DNA of 21,938 nt, taken from contig PXSD01000014.1 of the NCBI GenBank assembly GCA_003023165.1, forward strand, positions 1 through 21,938, in the 5' to 3' direction. Made by a program: the position numbers and the translations under genes. Position 1 is the stretch's first letter; the number at the start of each line of letters is the position of its first letter. The notes beneath the pieces are model-generated. The model was not told the origin of the DNA and made no database searches. It was given only the letters and a program-made list of their open reading frames with translations. Source of the DNA: Halobacteriales archaeon QS_9_67_15. Its GTDB lineage: Archaea > Halobacteriota > Halobacteria > Halobacteriales > Haloarculaceae. Below, piece after piece: positions 6,566-14,057 of this stretch.

Positions 6566-8272
6566 TCACTCGTGGAGACCGCCGACCTCCTCGTAGAACG
6601 ACGACGCGAGCCGGTCGGCCATCGGCTCGTCGCGGTCGATCCGCACATCGACGACGGTGGGTCGGTCCGCCGCTTTCCCCGCTTCCAGCGTCGACTCCAA
6701 CTCTCCAGGGTCCACGACTCGCTCGCCGCGAGCGCCCATGGCCTCGGCGACGGCGACGAAGTCGGTGTCGTGAAACTCCGTCCCGGGAAGGTCGTCGTCC
6801 ATCTGCCGGACCATCCCGAGCGAGGTGTCGTTGAGGACGACGAACAGCGGTGCGACGCCCTGCTGGACGGCGGTCTCGACGGCGGTCATCGTCATGGCGA
6901 AGCCGCCGTCGCCGGCGACCGCGACCGCCTGACGGTCCGTGACCAGCGCCGCGGCGACGGCGGCCGGCGCGGCCCAGCCCATCCCGCCCACGCCGCCGCT
7001 CCCGAAGTACGTCCGACGGGCGGGCGCCTGGAGGTAGTGCAACAGCCAGAAGCGGTTGTTGCCCGAGTCCGCCGTCACGACCGTCTCCGCGTCGACGACG
7101 GCGTCGATGGCCGCCACGGCTCGCTGGGGTTTGATCGGTACGTCGTCGGAGTCGCAGGCGGGAGCGTCGAAATCGGCCCGCGCCTCGCGCGTTCGCTCCA
7201 GCGCCCAGCCGGACCCGTCTGTACTCCCGTCCTCGCGCTCGGGGAGCGCCTCGGCGAGCGCGTCGAGCGTCGCCTTCGCGTCGCCGACCAACCCCACGTC
7301 GGCGGGGTAGACCCAGCCGGCGTTGCGCGAGTCGATATCCGCGTGGAGGATCGTCTGCTCGTCCGGTCGGACGAACGACGCCGCACCCCAGTTGGTGTCC
7401 ATCGGGTTCAGCCGACAGCCGACGACGAGCAACACGTCCGCCTCGCTGACGACCTGATTCGCCCCCTCGTGGCCGAACGACCCGACCACGCCGGCGGCCC
7501 GCTCGTGCGTTTCGGCGACGGTCGACTTCCCGAGGTAGGAGGTCGCGACCGCCGCGTCGGCCGACGCGGCGACCGCTTCGAGTTCGTCGTAGGCGTTCGC
7601 GGCGTGGACGCCGTTGCCCGCCAGGACGACCGGGCGCTCCGCGTCGACGAGCGCGTCGACCGCCCGCGAGCGGTCACCGTCGACCGGCCGCGCGTCCCAA
7701 GTCCGCGTCTGCGCTTCGTCGTCCCACAGCGGCGGCGTCGGGTCCGCGGGCACGTCCTCGGTCACCGCGTCGCCGTCGAGAACAACCGCGCAGGGGCCGG
7801 GACGGCCGGCGGTCGCGTGCTTGAACGCGAGCTGGAGGCTCCGTACCGTCTCGACGGGCGTGCGCGGTTCCCAGTGTTCGGTCGTCACACCGTCGAGTAT
7901 CGACGGCAGGTCGAGCCCGCCGTAGTCGCCGCGGGCCTGCTGGTACGGCGCGAGCGTCGAGTACTCGCCGCGCTCGCTCATCTCGGTGACCACGACCATC
8001 GGGGAGGACCCCAACCGTGCCTCCATCTGACCGATCGCACCGAGACTCCCGATCCACGGCCCCTGTCCGGCGAGCACACCGGGTCTACGTGTGATCCGCC
8101 CCGTCGCCTCGGCCATCACGCTGGCCTCGCGCTCGTCCCGTGGCCGGACCACCTCGACCTCGGAGTCGGCGAGCGCGTCGAACACTTCGATCACGCGCCC
8201 GCCCGGATAGCCGAAGACGTACTCGATGTCCAGCGCTTCCAGCGTGGCGACCATCCGCTCGGCGGTGTCCAT
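6566..8272 (-). CDS. Thiamine-diphosphate enzyme, acetolactate-synthase-like large subunit
   Basis: The 568-residue protein has the three-domain ThDP layout. The N-terminal PYR domain has FGYPGGRVIEVFDAL (20-34) and the catalytic-Glu position E47 in PRDERE. A central domain follows with VVLAGNGVHAA and ADVLLVVGCRLNP. The C-terminal PP domain has the ThDP/Mg motif GDGG (454-457), N481 in VVLNDTSLGMV and FGSGGVGGMGWAAPAAVAAAL. The start at 8272 is the methionine just before the PYR domain. Upstream, 70 bases away, lies a broken ornithine cyclodeaminase on the same strand. No small regulatory subunit or branched-chain operon is adjacent, so it is probably not the biosynthetic ilvB; another alpha-keto-acid ThDP reaction is possible. 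Specificity is unknown. Confidence 0.83.
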   Translation of the reverse strand: MDTAERMVATLEALDIEYVFGYPGGRVIEVFDALADSEVEVVRPRDEREASVMAEATGRITRRPGVLAGQGPWIGSLGAIGQMEARLGSSPMVVVTEMSERGEYSTLAPYQQARGDYGGLDLPSILDGVTTEHWEPRTPVETVRSLQLAFKHATAGRPGPCAVVLDGDAVTEDVPADPTPPLWDDEAQTRTWDARPVDGDRSRAVDALVDAERPVVLAGNGVHAANAYDELEAVAASADAAVATSYLGKSTVAETHERAAGVVGSFGHEGANQVVSEADVLLVVGCRLNPMDTNWGAASFVRPDEQTILHADIDSRNAGWVYPADVGLVGDAKATLDALAEALPEREDGSTDGSGWALERTREARADFDAPACDSDDVPIKPQRAVAAIDAVVDAETVVTADSGNNRFWLLHYLQAPARRTYFGSGGVGGMGWAAPAAVAAALVTDRQAVAVAGDGGFAMTMTAVETAVQQGVAPLFVVLNDTSLGMVRQMDDDLPGTEFHDTDFVAVAEAMGARGERVVDPGELESTLEAGKAADRPTVVDVRIDRDEPMADRLASSFYEEVGGLHE

Positions 8273-8342
8273 GCGACGACGTACCGCGCCGACCGCCTTG
8301 GTAGTTCCGTGCAGTCGACACGTTCGGGGCGGGTCCCGTCGC

Positions 8343-9280
8343 TCAGAGCGGTTCGGTGTCGACCAGCGAGACGCGCTCGCCCACGTCGTGCTCGGCGGCG
8401 TACTCGTAGACGACGTGACTGGCCGCCACGTCCTGGATCGCCAGTCCGGTCGAGTCGAAGACGGTGACGCCGGTCTCGGCCGTCCCGGACCTCTCGCCGA
8501 CGATGATCTCGCCGAGTTCGGCGTAGACGTCGTCGTCGTCGAGGACCCCCTCGCTCCAGGGGACGTTGATCTCGCCGGAGTGGGTACACTGCTCGTAGTC
8601 GTCGATGACGATGGTGGCACTCCGGAGGACCTCGTCGGCGATCTCGTGTTTGCCGGCGGCATCGGCACCGATGGCGTTGACGTGCGTGTGGTCGCCGACG
8701 CTGCGGACGATCGGCTCCTCGACCGGTGTCACCGTCGAGAGCACGTCACACTGGGCGGTCTCGTCGATAGACCCGCCGCGAACGTCGAACCGGTCGGAGA
8801 ACGCGTCGACGAACTCGGCGACGGCGTCCTCGTCGCGGTCGGCGACGACGACCTCCTCGACCGGGCGGACCGCCGCGACGGCTTTTAGCTGGGTGTAGGA
8901 CTGGACGCCGGCCCCGACGATGCCCATCGTGCGGGCGTCCTCGACGGCGAGGTAGTCGGTCGCGACCGCGGCGGCGGCACCGGTTCGCTTGTGGGTGATC
9001 GTCGTCCCGTCGAGCAGCGCGAGCGGGAACGCGGCTTCGGGGTCGGAGTAGACGACGGTACCCATCACGGTCGGGAGGTCGTGGTCTTCGGGGTTGTCGG
9101 GATGGACGTTGACCCACTTGACTGCGGCGGCCTCCCAGTCGCCGGCGTCGAGGTAGGCGGGCATCGACCGGAAGTCGCCGTTGTAGCGTCGGCGGCGAAC
9201 GCGTCTTCGACGGCGGCGACGACCGACTCCATCTCTGCGGCGCGCTCGACAGCGTCGGGGTCCAGAAGCAGCGTCTGCAT
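8343..9280 (-). pseudogene. Ornithine cyclodeaminase / mu-crystallin family, frameshifted with N-terminal deletion
   Basis: The gene lies in two frames. From 9280, MQTLLLDPDAVERAAEMESV...EDAFAADA (32 residues) is the family N-terminus. Near 9184 the frame changes and YNGDFRSMPAYL continues to the stop at 8343 with KWVNVHPDNP, the NAD-binding MGIVGAGVQSYTQLKAVAAV, and SVGDHTHVNAIGADAAGKHE. Between the two, family members carry about 15-20 more residues including a 'MP.K.Y' segment whose Lys/Arg binds the substrate carboxylate. So it is not a single-base slip alone; a short deletion also occurred. An intact enzyme would convert ornithine to proline or reduce a related imine or ketimine with NAD(P)H. 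The in-frame ATG at 9164 would lack the substrate-binding N-terminus. Possibly a former operon with the ThDP enzyme. Confidence 0.8.
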
Positions 9281-9384
9281 ACCGGTCGTTTACCCGCCCG
9301 ACACTTAGAAGTTCGACCGACCGTAGTCGCCCGACTGCCGGTCCGTCCGGTCGGCCCGTCCGCCTCGACCCGTCGCTCGACCAG

Positions 9385-9392
9385 AATCTACA
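9385..9392 (+). promoter_or_regulatory. Possible TATA box for the epoxide-hydrolase-like gene
   Basis: AATCTACA sits 27-34 bases before the ATG at 9419, the spacing expected for a leaderless or nearly leaderless archaeal transcript. It is the only A/T-rich stretch in the roughly 140-base gap. Position supports it more than sequence. Confidence 0.4.
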
Positions 9393-9418
9393 CGGTTGCC
9401 GCGCCCGGAGCTTCGACC

Positions 9419-10300
9419 ATGACTGCGACCGACGCGTCCCTGATCGACGTCCACTCCGCCGAGTCGGTTCGCCGGACCGTCAACGGCGTGGACCTGCACG
9501 TCGTCACGGCCGGCGACCCGGACGACGACCTCGTCGTCCTGCTGCACGGCTTTCCCGACTTCTGGTACGGCTGGCGACACCAGATCCCGGCGCTCGTCGC
9601 GGCCGGCTACTACGTCGTCGTCCCCGACCAGCGGGGGTACAATCTGAGCGAGAAACCCCGAGGCCTCGACGCCTACCGGATGCGGGAACTCTCCGGCGAC
9701 GTCGCCGGACTGGTCGCCGCCGAGGGTCGCGAGCGCGCACACGTGATCGGGCACGACTGGGGCGCGGGGGTGGCCTGGGACCTCGCGCTTCGCCACCCGG
9801 ACACCGTCGACCGCCTCGGGATCATCAACGTCCCGCATCCGACGGTGATGCGGCAGACGCTCCGGTCGAACCCGCGCCAGCTCCTGCGGAGCTGGTACAT
9901 GTTCGCGTTCCAGCTCCCCGTGATCCCCGAACTCGTGCTCGGCCGCGACGACGCCCGGGGCGCACTCGACGCGCTCGAAGAGAGCGCGAACCCCGGTGCG
10001 TTCACCGAGGCGGACCTCGCACACTACCGCGACGCCCTGCGACGACAGGGCGCGATCCGCGGCGCGGTGAACTGGTATCGAGCGGCCTTTCGCCGGCCGG
10101 ACAGTCCGCCCCGAGAGACCGTCGAGGCACCGACGCTCGTCGTCTGGGGCGACGAGGATGTGGCGCTCCTCCCGAAGATGGCGACCGAGAGCGTCGGCTA
10201 CTGCCGGGACGGCCACGTCGAACGGGTCCCGTGGGCCTCCCACTGGGTCCACGACGAGGAACCCGAACGAGTCAACGAGGCGCTCCTCGGGCACTTGTGA
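9419..10300 (+). CDS. Alpha/beta hydrolase, epoxide-hydrolase-like
   Basis: The 293-residue protein has the oxyanion motif HGFP (43-46), the nucleophile elbow GHDWGA with Asp113 in the middle, the acid D247 in VVWGDEDVAL and base His275 in WASHWVHDEEP. An Asp nucleophile, cap-domain tyrosines Y160 (SWYMFAFQ) and Y220 (NWYRAAF), and the 'WR.QI.aL...GY.Vv.PDqRGY' block point to soluble epoxide hydrolases, which open epoxides with water; haloalkane dehalogenases share the Asp but not both tyrosines. The start at 9419 is preceded by a possible TATA element at 9385-9392. It converges on the TspO gene with a 21-base gap. Confidence 0.88.
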   Translation: MTATDASLIDVHSAESVRRTVNGVDLHVVTAGDPDDDLVVLLHGFPDFWYGWRHQIPALVAAGYYVVVPDQRGYNLSEKPRGLDAYRMRELSGDVAGLVAAEGRERAHVIGHDWGAGVAWDLALRHPDTVDRLGIINVPHPTVMRQTLRSNPRQLLRSWYMFAFQLPVIPELVLGRDDARGALDALEESANPGAFTEADLAHYRDALRRQGAIRGAVNWYRAAFRRPDSPPRETVEAPTLVVWGDEDVALLPKMATESVGYCRDGHVERVPWASHWVHDEEPERVNEALLGHL

Positions 10301-10321
10301 GCGGAGTAGGGGTCTGAGTAG

Positions 10322-10852
10322 TCAGTTCAGTCGCCAGAACTGGTAGTTGAGGAGGGCGGCGAACGTGACCCACGCGAGGTAGGGGACGAGCAACAGCGCC
10401 GCACGCCGGTCGACGCGGTCGAAGGCGAGCGTCGTTGCGAGGACCGCCGGCCACAGCGCGGCGATGACGACAAGTCCCGCGAACAGGTTCTCCGCCGCGA
10501 AGAAGGCGGGCGTCCACGCGACGTTCAGGAGCATCTGTCCGGCGAAGAGCGCGAGTGCGAGGCGGCGAGGACTCGACCCGCTGTCACCACTGCGCGCCTC
10601 GGGGTCGTCGGCCAACCAGACCAGCGCGACCGCGACGCCGATGAGCGCGAACAGGAGCGTCCAGGCGACGCCGAACAGCCGCGGCGGCGGGTACAGCGAG
10701 GGCTTCTCCAGCGCCTGGAACCACGCCGACCCCGGCCCTGAGAGGACCGCCGGTGTCGCCCCGACGAGGTTCACGAGCACGACGCTCGCGACGATCGTTC
10801 CGACGGTGCGACGACCGCTCCGGTCGGTCCCGATAGTTCGTGTGCTGCTCAT
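10322..10852 (-). CDS. tspO: TspO/MBR family membrane protein
   Basis: A 176-residue protein with five hydrophobic segments (about 18-36, 60-80, 98-120, 124-143, 150-170). Family signatures: WFQALEKPSLYPPPRLFG (44-61), GQMLLNVAWTPAFF (105-118) and VPYLAWVTFAALLNY (156-170). TspO proteins bind porphyrins or other tetrapyrroles in the cytoplasmic membrane and are linked to light, oxygen and stress responses. A hydrophilic loop rich in Asp/Ser/Gly (81-96) between helices 2 and 3 is halophile-like. It is divergent from the thermosome gene across a 279-base promoter region. Confidence 0.88.
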   Translation of the reverse strand: MSSTRTIGTDRSGRRTVGTIVASVVLVNLVGATPAVLSGPGSAWFQALEKPSLYPPPRLFGVAWTLLFALIGVAVALVWLADDPEARSGDSGSSPRRLALALFAGQMLLNVAWTPAFFAAENLFAGLVVIAALWPAVLATTLAFDRVDRRAALLLVPYLAWVTFAALLNYQFWRLN

Positions 10853-10998
10853 ACGCCCTCTAGTAGCTCCGCTGTCAAATCAGATCCGTCCGAGGCCGCC
10901 CTCCAGTCGCGGCCCCGTGACGACCCTGTCCGGTTGAATTCGACTATCGATCCGGCGTGCGCTCGGTCCCGTCGGCCCGCTCGCGCCGACACAGACGC

Positions 10999-11042
10999 CG
11001 AATACCGCCGATATTCGTATATAAATAGGGTCTTGATATTCG
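10999..11042. promoter_or_regulatory. Operator-like repeats around an upstream TATA box
   Basis: CGAATA (10999-11004) and TATTCG (11012-11017) form an inverted repeat. GATATTCGT occurs at 11010-11018 and again at 11035-11043, 25 bp apart. Between them lies TATATAAATA (11018-11027), a good archaeal TATA box. This arrangement about 110 bp before the thermosome start could be a regulated distal promoter for it, or on the other strand one for the tspO side. The binding protein is unknown. Confidence 0.5.
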
Positions 11043-11096
11043 TTCGCACACCTCGCTGGGGGCCGAGCGAGCGAAACGCTGTCTGCCTCCGTCACC

Positions 11097-11105
11097 TTTA
11101 TATAG
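11097..11105 (+). promoter_or_regulatory. TATA box of thermosome gene
   Basis: TTTATATAG starts 35 bases before the ATG at 11132, placing transcription start only a few bases upstream of the coding region. It is a near-perfect archaeal TATA element, as expected for a highly expressed, heat-inducible gene. Confidence 0.8.
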
Positions 11106-11131
11106 AATCACAATCAATCTTTCTCTTGACT

Positions 11132-12838
11132 ATGGCTCAGCAAATGGGCAATCAGCCCCTCATCATCATGTCCGAGGATTCCCAGCGAACCTCGGGCAAG
11201 GACGCACAGTCGATGAACATCACGGCCGGGAAGGCCGTGGCCGAGTCCGTACGCACGACACTCGGTCCGAAAGGGATGGACAAGATGCTCGTCGACGACT
11301 CCGGCGGGGTCGTCGTCACCAACGACGGCGTCACCATCCTCGAGGAGATGGACATCGAGCACCCGGCCGCCAACATGATCGTCGAAGTCGCCCAGACCCA
11401 GGAGGACGAGGTCGGCGACGGCACGACGACGGCGGTCGTCATTTCCGGTGAACTGCTGGGCAAGGCCGAGGACCTCCTCGACCAGGACATCCACGCCAGC
11501 ATCCTCGCACAGGGCTACCGCCAGGCCGCCGAGAAGGCCAAGGAGTCCCTCGAGGAGATCGCCATCGACGTCGACGCCGAGGACACTGAGATCCTCGAGT
11601 CCATCGCCGCCACGGCGATGACCGGCAAGGGCGCGGAGAACGCGAAGGACACGCTCTCCTCGCTCGTCGTCAACGCCGTGCAGGCCGTCGCCGACGACGA
11701 CGGTATTGACACGGACAACATCCAGCTCGAAACCGTCGTCGGCGGCTCCATCGACGAGTCCGAACTCGTCGAGGGCGTCATCATCGACAAGGAGCGCGTC
11801 CACGAGAACATGCCCTACGCCGTCGAGGACGCGGACGTCGCGCTGCTCGACACCGCTATCGAGGTGCCCGAGACGGAACTCGACACCGAGGTCAACGTCA
11901 CCGACCCCGACCAGCTCCAGCAGTTCCTCGACCAGGAGGAGCAGCAGCTCGAAGAGATGGTCGACACGCTCGACGAGGCCGGTGCGGACGTCGTCATCGC
12001 CCAGAAGGGCATCGACGACATGGCCCAGCACTACCTCGCCCAGCGCGGCATCCTCGCCATCCGCCGCGCGAAGAAGTCCACGATGAAGGCGCTCTCGCGG
12101 GCCACCGGCGGCCGCATCGTCTCCAACATCGACGACGTCTCCGGGGACGACCTGGGCTACGCGGGCTCGGTCGCCCAGAAGGACGTCGCCGGCGACGAGC
12201 GCATCTTCGTCGAGGACGTCGAGGACGCGAAGGCGGTCACCATGATCCTCCGCGGCGGCACCGAGCACGTCGCCGACGAGGTCGAGCGCGCCATCAAGGA
12301 CTCCCTCGGTGTCGTCTCGGTCACGCTCGAAGACGGACAGGTCTTACCGGGCGGCGGCGCACCCGAAGCCCACCTCGCGCTCGCGCTGCGCGACTTCGCC
12401 GACTCCGTCGGCGGCCGCGAGCAGCTGGCCGTCGAGGCCTTCGCGGACGCCATCGACGTGGTCCCGCGAACGCTCGCCGAGAACGCCGGCCTCGACCCGA
12501 TCGACTCGCTGGTCGACCTGCGTAGCCAGCACGACGCCGGCGACCATAACGTCGGCCTCGACGCCTACACCGGCGACAACGTCGACATGCTCGAGGACGG
12601 CGTCGTCGAGCCGCTCCGCGTCAAGACCCAGGCCGTCGAGTCCGCGACGGAAGCGGCCGTCATGATCCTCCGCATCGACGACGTCATCGCTGCGGGCGAC
12701 CTCAAGGGCGGCGCAACCGGCGACGACGACGAGGACGCCGGCGGCCCCGGCGGCCCCGGCGGCCCCGGCGGCGCGCCCGGCGGCATGGGTGGCGGCATGG
12801 GCGGCGGAATGGGCGGCGGCATGGGCGGCATGATGTAA
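11132..12838 (+). CDS. thsA: Thermosome (group II chaperonin, CCT) subunit
   Basis: The 568-residue protein starts MAQQMGNQPLIIMSEDSQRT, as haloarchaeal CCT subunits do. ATP-binding motifs are LGPKGMDKM (44-52), NDGVTIL (64-70) and GDGTTT (95-100); VLPGGGAPE and the late IDDVIAAGDL are also standard. Thermosomes form double-ring ATP-driven folding chambers in the cytosol with a built-in lid. The tail is GGPGGPGGPGG followed by several GGM repeats, the mobile inner-cavity tail of the family. The ATG at 11132 was chosen because in-frame upstream codons are promoter DNA. The gene is monocistronic, with a TATA box at 11097 and a terminator-like module right after the stop. Choosing thsA rather than thsB is from recall and uncertain. 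Confidence 0.96.
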   Translation: MAQQMGNQPLIIMSEDSQRTSGKDAQSMNITAGKAVAESVRTTLGPKGMDKMLVDDSGGVVVTNDGVTILEEMDIEHPAANMIVEVAQTQEDEVGDGTTTAVVISGELLGKAEDLLDQDIHASILAQGYRQAAEKAKESLEEIAIDVDAEDTEILESIAATAMTGKGAENAKDTLSSLVVNAVQAVADDDGIDTDNIQLETVVGGSIDESELVEGVIIDKERVHENMPYAVEDADVALLDTAIEVPETELDTEVNVTDPDQLQQFLDQEEQQLEEMVDTLDEAGADVVIAQKGIDDMAQHYLAQRGILAIRRAKKSTMKALSRATGGRIVSNIDDVSGDDLGYAGSVAQKDVAGDERIFVEDVEDAKAVTMILRGGTEHVADEVERAIKDSLGVVSVTLEDGQVLPGGGAPEAHLALALRDFADSVGGREQLAVEAFADAIDVVPRTLAENAGLDPIDSLVDLRSQHDAGDHNVGLDAYTGDNVDMLEDGVVEPLRVKTQAVESATEAAVMILRIDDVIAAGDLKGGATGDDDEDAGGPGGPGGPGGAPGGMGGGMGGGMGGGMGGMM

Positions 12839-12841
12839 GCC

Positions 12842-12915
12842 CACTTTTTGTTGAGGGGGTCTCCTCGGGGCTTCGGCCCTGCGGGAACCCCCCTCAGCAA
12901 AAACTCGGGGAAAAA
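12842..12915 (+). terminator. T5-hairpin-A5 module, copy B (thermosome terminator)
   Basis: TTTTT at 12845-12849 is followed by TGAGGGGGT (12852-12860) pairing with ACCCCCCTCA (12887-12896), an inner GGGGC-TTCG-GCCCT hairpin with a UUCG-type loop, AAAAAC at 12899-12904 and GGGGAAAAA. It begins 6 bases after the thermosome stop, so termination of that transcript is the likeliest role. Confidence 0.75.
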
Positions 12916-12944
12916 GCCGAGCGCGGCCGTCGGCCGCGCTCGGC
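12916..12944. terminator. Second hairpin of module B
   Basis: GCCGAGCGCGGCC (12916-12928) and GGCCGCGCTCGGC (12932-12944) form a perfect 13-bp stem with a GTC loop. A comparable second hairpin follows module C at 21887-21915, so the pair seems part of the element. Confidence 0.7.
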
Positions 12945-13033
12945 TTCCGACCCTCGCACCGCTTTCGACCGCTGCAGACGCCGCTCGGTTCTATCTCTCC
13001 GCTTTCGAGGTACGACCGGAACACGGACGGCAG

Positions 13034-13170
13034 TCAGACATTGTCGGGCATCGGCCGGTCGAGCCCCGAGAGGGCGTCGCCACGGAAGACGACACTCTCG
13101 GGGTCGATACCGGCGTGGCCCGCTCCGTGGCGGTGACAGTGGGCGACAGCGTCGGGAGCTGGACCGCCTC
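13034..13170 (-). pseudogene. Possible out-of-frame continuation of the small gene at 13171-13317
   Basis: Reading minus-strand bases directly past the TAG at 13171, but in another frame, gives GGGPAPDAVAHCHRHGAG, then HAGIDPESVVFRGDALSGLD, then RPMPDNV and TGA at 13034. The composition is protein-like with mostly G/C third positions, and it holds a Cys/His cluster (HCHRHGAGH). No start codon exists in this frame, so it could be expressed only by fusion with the preceding frame. A one- or two-base indel near 13170-13180 would join them into about 93 residues. Not recognised as any family. Confidence 0.3.
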
Positions 13171-13317
13171 CTAGAGCGCCTTGTCGACGGGTGGCCGCTC
13201 GCGCTCGCTCACGACTAACTGCGAAAGTACGTCCCGAAGATCGCGGTCCGATCGACCGTCCCGACCGCTATCGCTCCCGGTACCGTCCGGCCGTTCTCCG
13301 TCGCGGGGGCTGTCCAT
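13171..13317 (-). CDS. Small acidic/basic hypothetical protein (48 aa)
   Basis: The frame from the ATG at 13317 to TAG at 13171 reads MDSPRDGERPDGTGSDSGRD, then a helix-like DLRDVLSQLVVSERERPPVD, then KAL. The charged, low-complexity N-terminus followed by an amphipathic segment is common in small haloarchaeal proteins. The frame stays open upstream, but those residues look non-coding. It lies downstream of lrp on the same strand, 157 bases away, so co-transcription is possible. It may be the front half of a longer frameshifted gene (see 13034-13170). Function unknown. Confidence 0.45.
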   Translation of the reverse strand: MDSPRDGERPDGTGSDSGRDGRSDRDLRDVLSQLVVSERERPPVDKAL

Positions 13318-13474
13318 ATCAGCTACGAGGTCGTTTCTCGCACAAGAAAGCCCGTCAGACGGCACGTTGACGACCGTTCTCGAAACTACAGAAAGGCAGG
13401 GCCACCCACGACCCGTCGCCCCTGTCCGCACCGTGCTCGTCGACCGCGCGCCCGTCGGTCGGGTGAGCGATGGG

Positions 13475-13930
13475 TCACTCGGTGTCGAGCTCGAACTGCT
13501 CGTGTTCGGTCGCGGCGTTGAGCACGACGCTCGTGTTCGACTCCTTGATGTCGGGGTCGACGAGCAGTTCCTTGATGTGTTCGTTCATGCCGTCGGTGTC
13601 GGTGAACTTGCCGATAGCGATGATGTCGTAGTCGCCGGTGACCTCGTAGACCGAGACCATCTGGTCGTGGTCCTGCAGCGTCTCGGTGACCTCCGGCAGC
13701 GAGCTCCCCTCGACCTTGAGCTGGAGCACCGCGGTCACGTCGTAGCCGAGCTTGTCGTAGTCGACTTTCGGCGTGTACCCATCGATGATGCCCTCTTCCT
13801 CCAGATCCGAGAGGTGGTTCGAGACGGTCGTCACCGACACGTCCAGGTCCTCGCCGAGGCTCCGGAGGCTCGCACGGCCGTCACCCAACAGCGCATTCAC
13901 CAACTTGCGGTCGAGATTTTCGTACGTCAT
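13475..13930 (-). CDS. lrp: Lrp/AsnC-family transcriptional regulator
   Basis: The 151-residue protein has an N-terminal helix-turn-helix (NLDRKLVNALLGDGRASLRS, then the recognition helix around VSVTTVSNHLSDLEEEGIID, about 28-50). A C-terminal RAM ligand-binding/oligomerisation domain follows (AVLQLKVEGSSL...VYEVTGDYDIIAIGKF...). Proteins of this class form dimers or octamers, bind amino acids and control amino-acid and nitrogen metabolism. The gene is divergent from glnA across 127 bases, a neighbourhood kept in haloarchaea where this Lrp has been reported to influence glnA (recalled, not checked). Autoregulation through the shared intergenic region is likely. Confidence 0.93.
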   Translation of the reverse strand: MTYENLDRKLVNALLGDGRASLRSLGEDLDVSVTTVSNHLSDLEEEGIIDGYTPKVDYDKLGYDVTAVLQLKVEGSSLPEVTETLQDHDQMVSVYEVTGDYDIIAIGKFTDTDGMNEHIKELLVDPDIKESNTSVVLNAATEHEQFELDTE

Positions 13931-13949
13931 TACATCCAGTAACTCGTCG

Positions 13950-13975
13950 GGGGCATTAGAATTTTACGAACATAC
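13950..13975. promoter_or_regulatory. Candidate Lrp operator / lrp promoter
   Basis: GAATTTTACGAACATACAATTC contains GAATT and AATTC arms around an A/T-rich centre, the loose symmetry usual for Lrp sites. On the minus strand GTAAAATTC also lies about 30 bases before the lrp ATG, as a TATA element would. The overlap would allow autoregulation; this is inferred from position and composition. Confidence 0.4.
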
Positions 13976-14018
13976 AATTCCAATCGCTGAAGGGGAAGAA
14001 TTGCGCAGATGGACAGGA

Positions 14019-14026
14019 TTTTAATA
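14019..14026 (+). promoter_or_regulatory. TATA box of glnA
   Basis: TTTTAATA begins 39 bases before the ATG at 14058, giving a predicted transcript start about 8-12 bases upstream of it. It is the most TATA-like stretch in the gap on this strand. Confidence 0.6.
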
Positions 14027-14057
14027 CTATGGGTATACCGTTCATGTGTTGATAATA

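Noticed and set aside
10849..11049. 66-codon minus-strand frame upstream of tspO
   Set aside because: It spans the thermosome promoter elements, has a start-region composition unlike local genes, and overlaps the tspO start.
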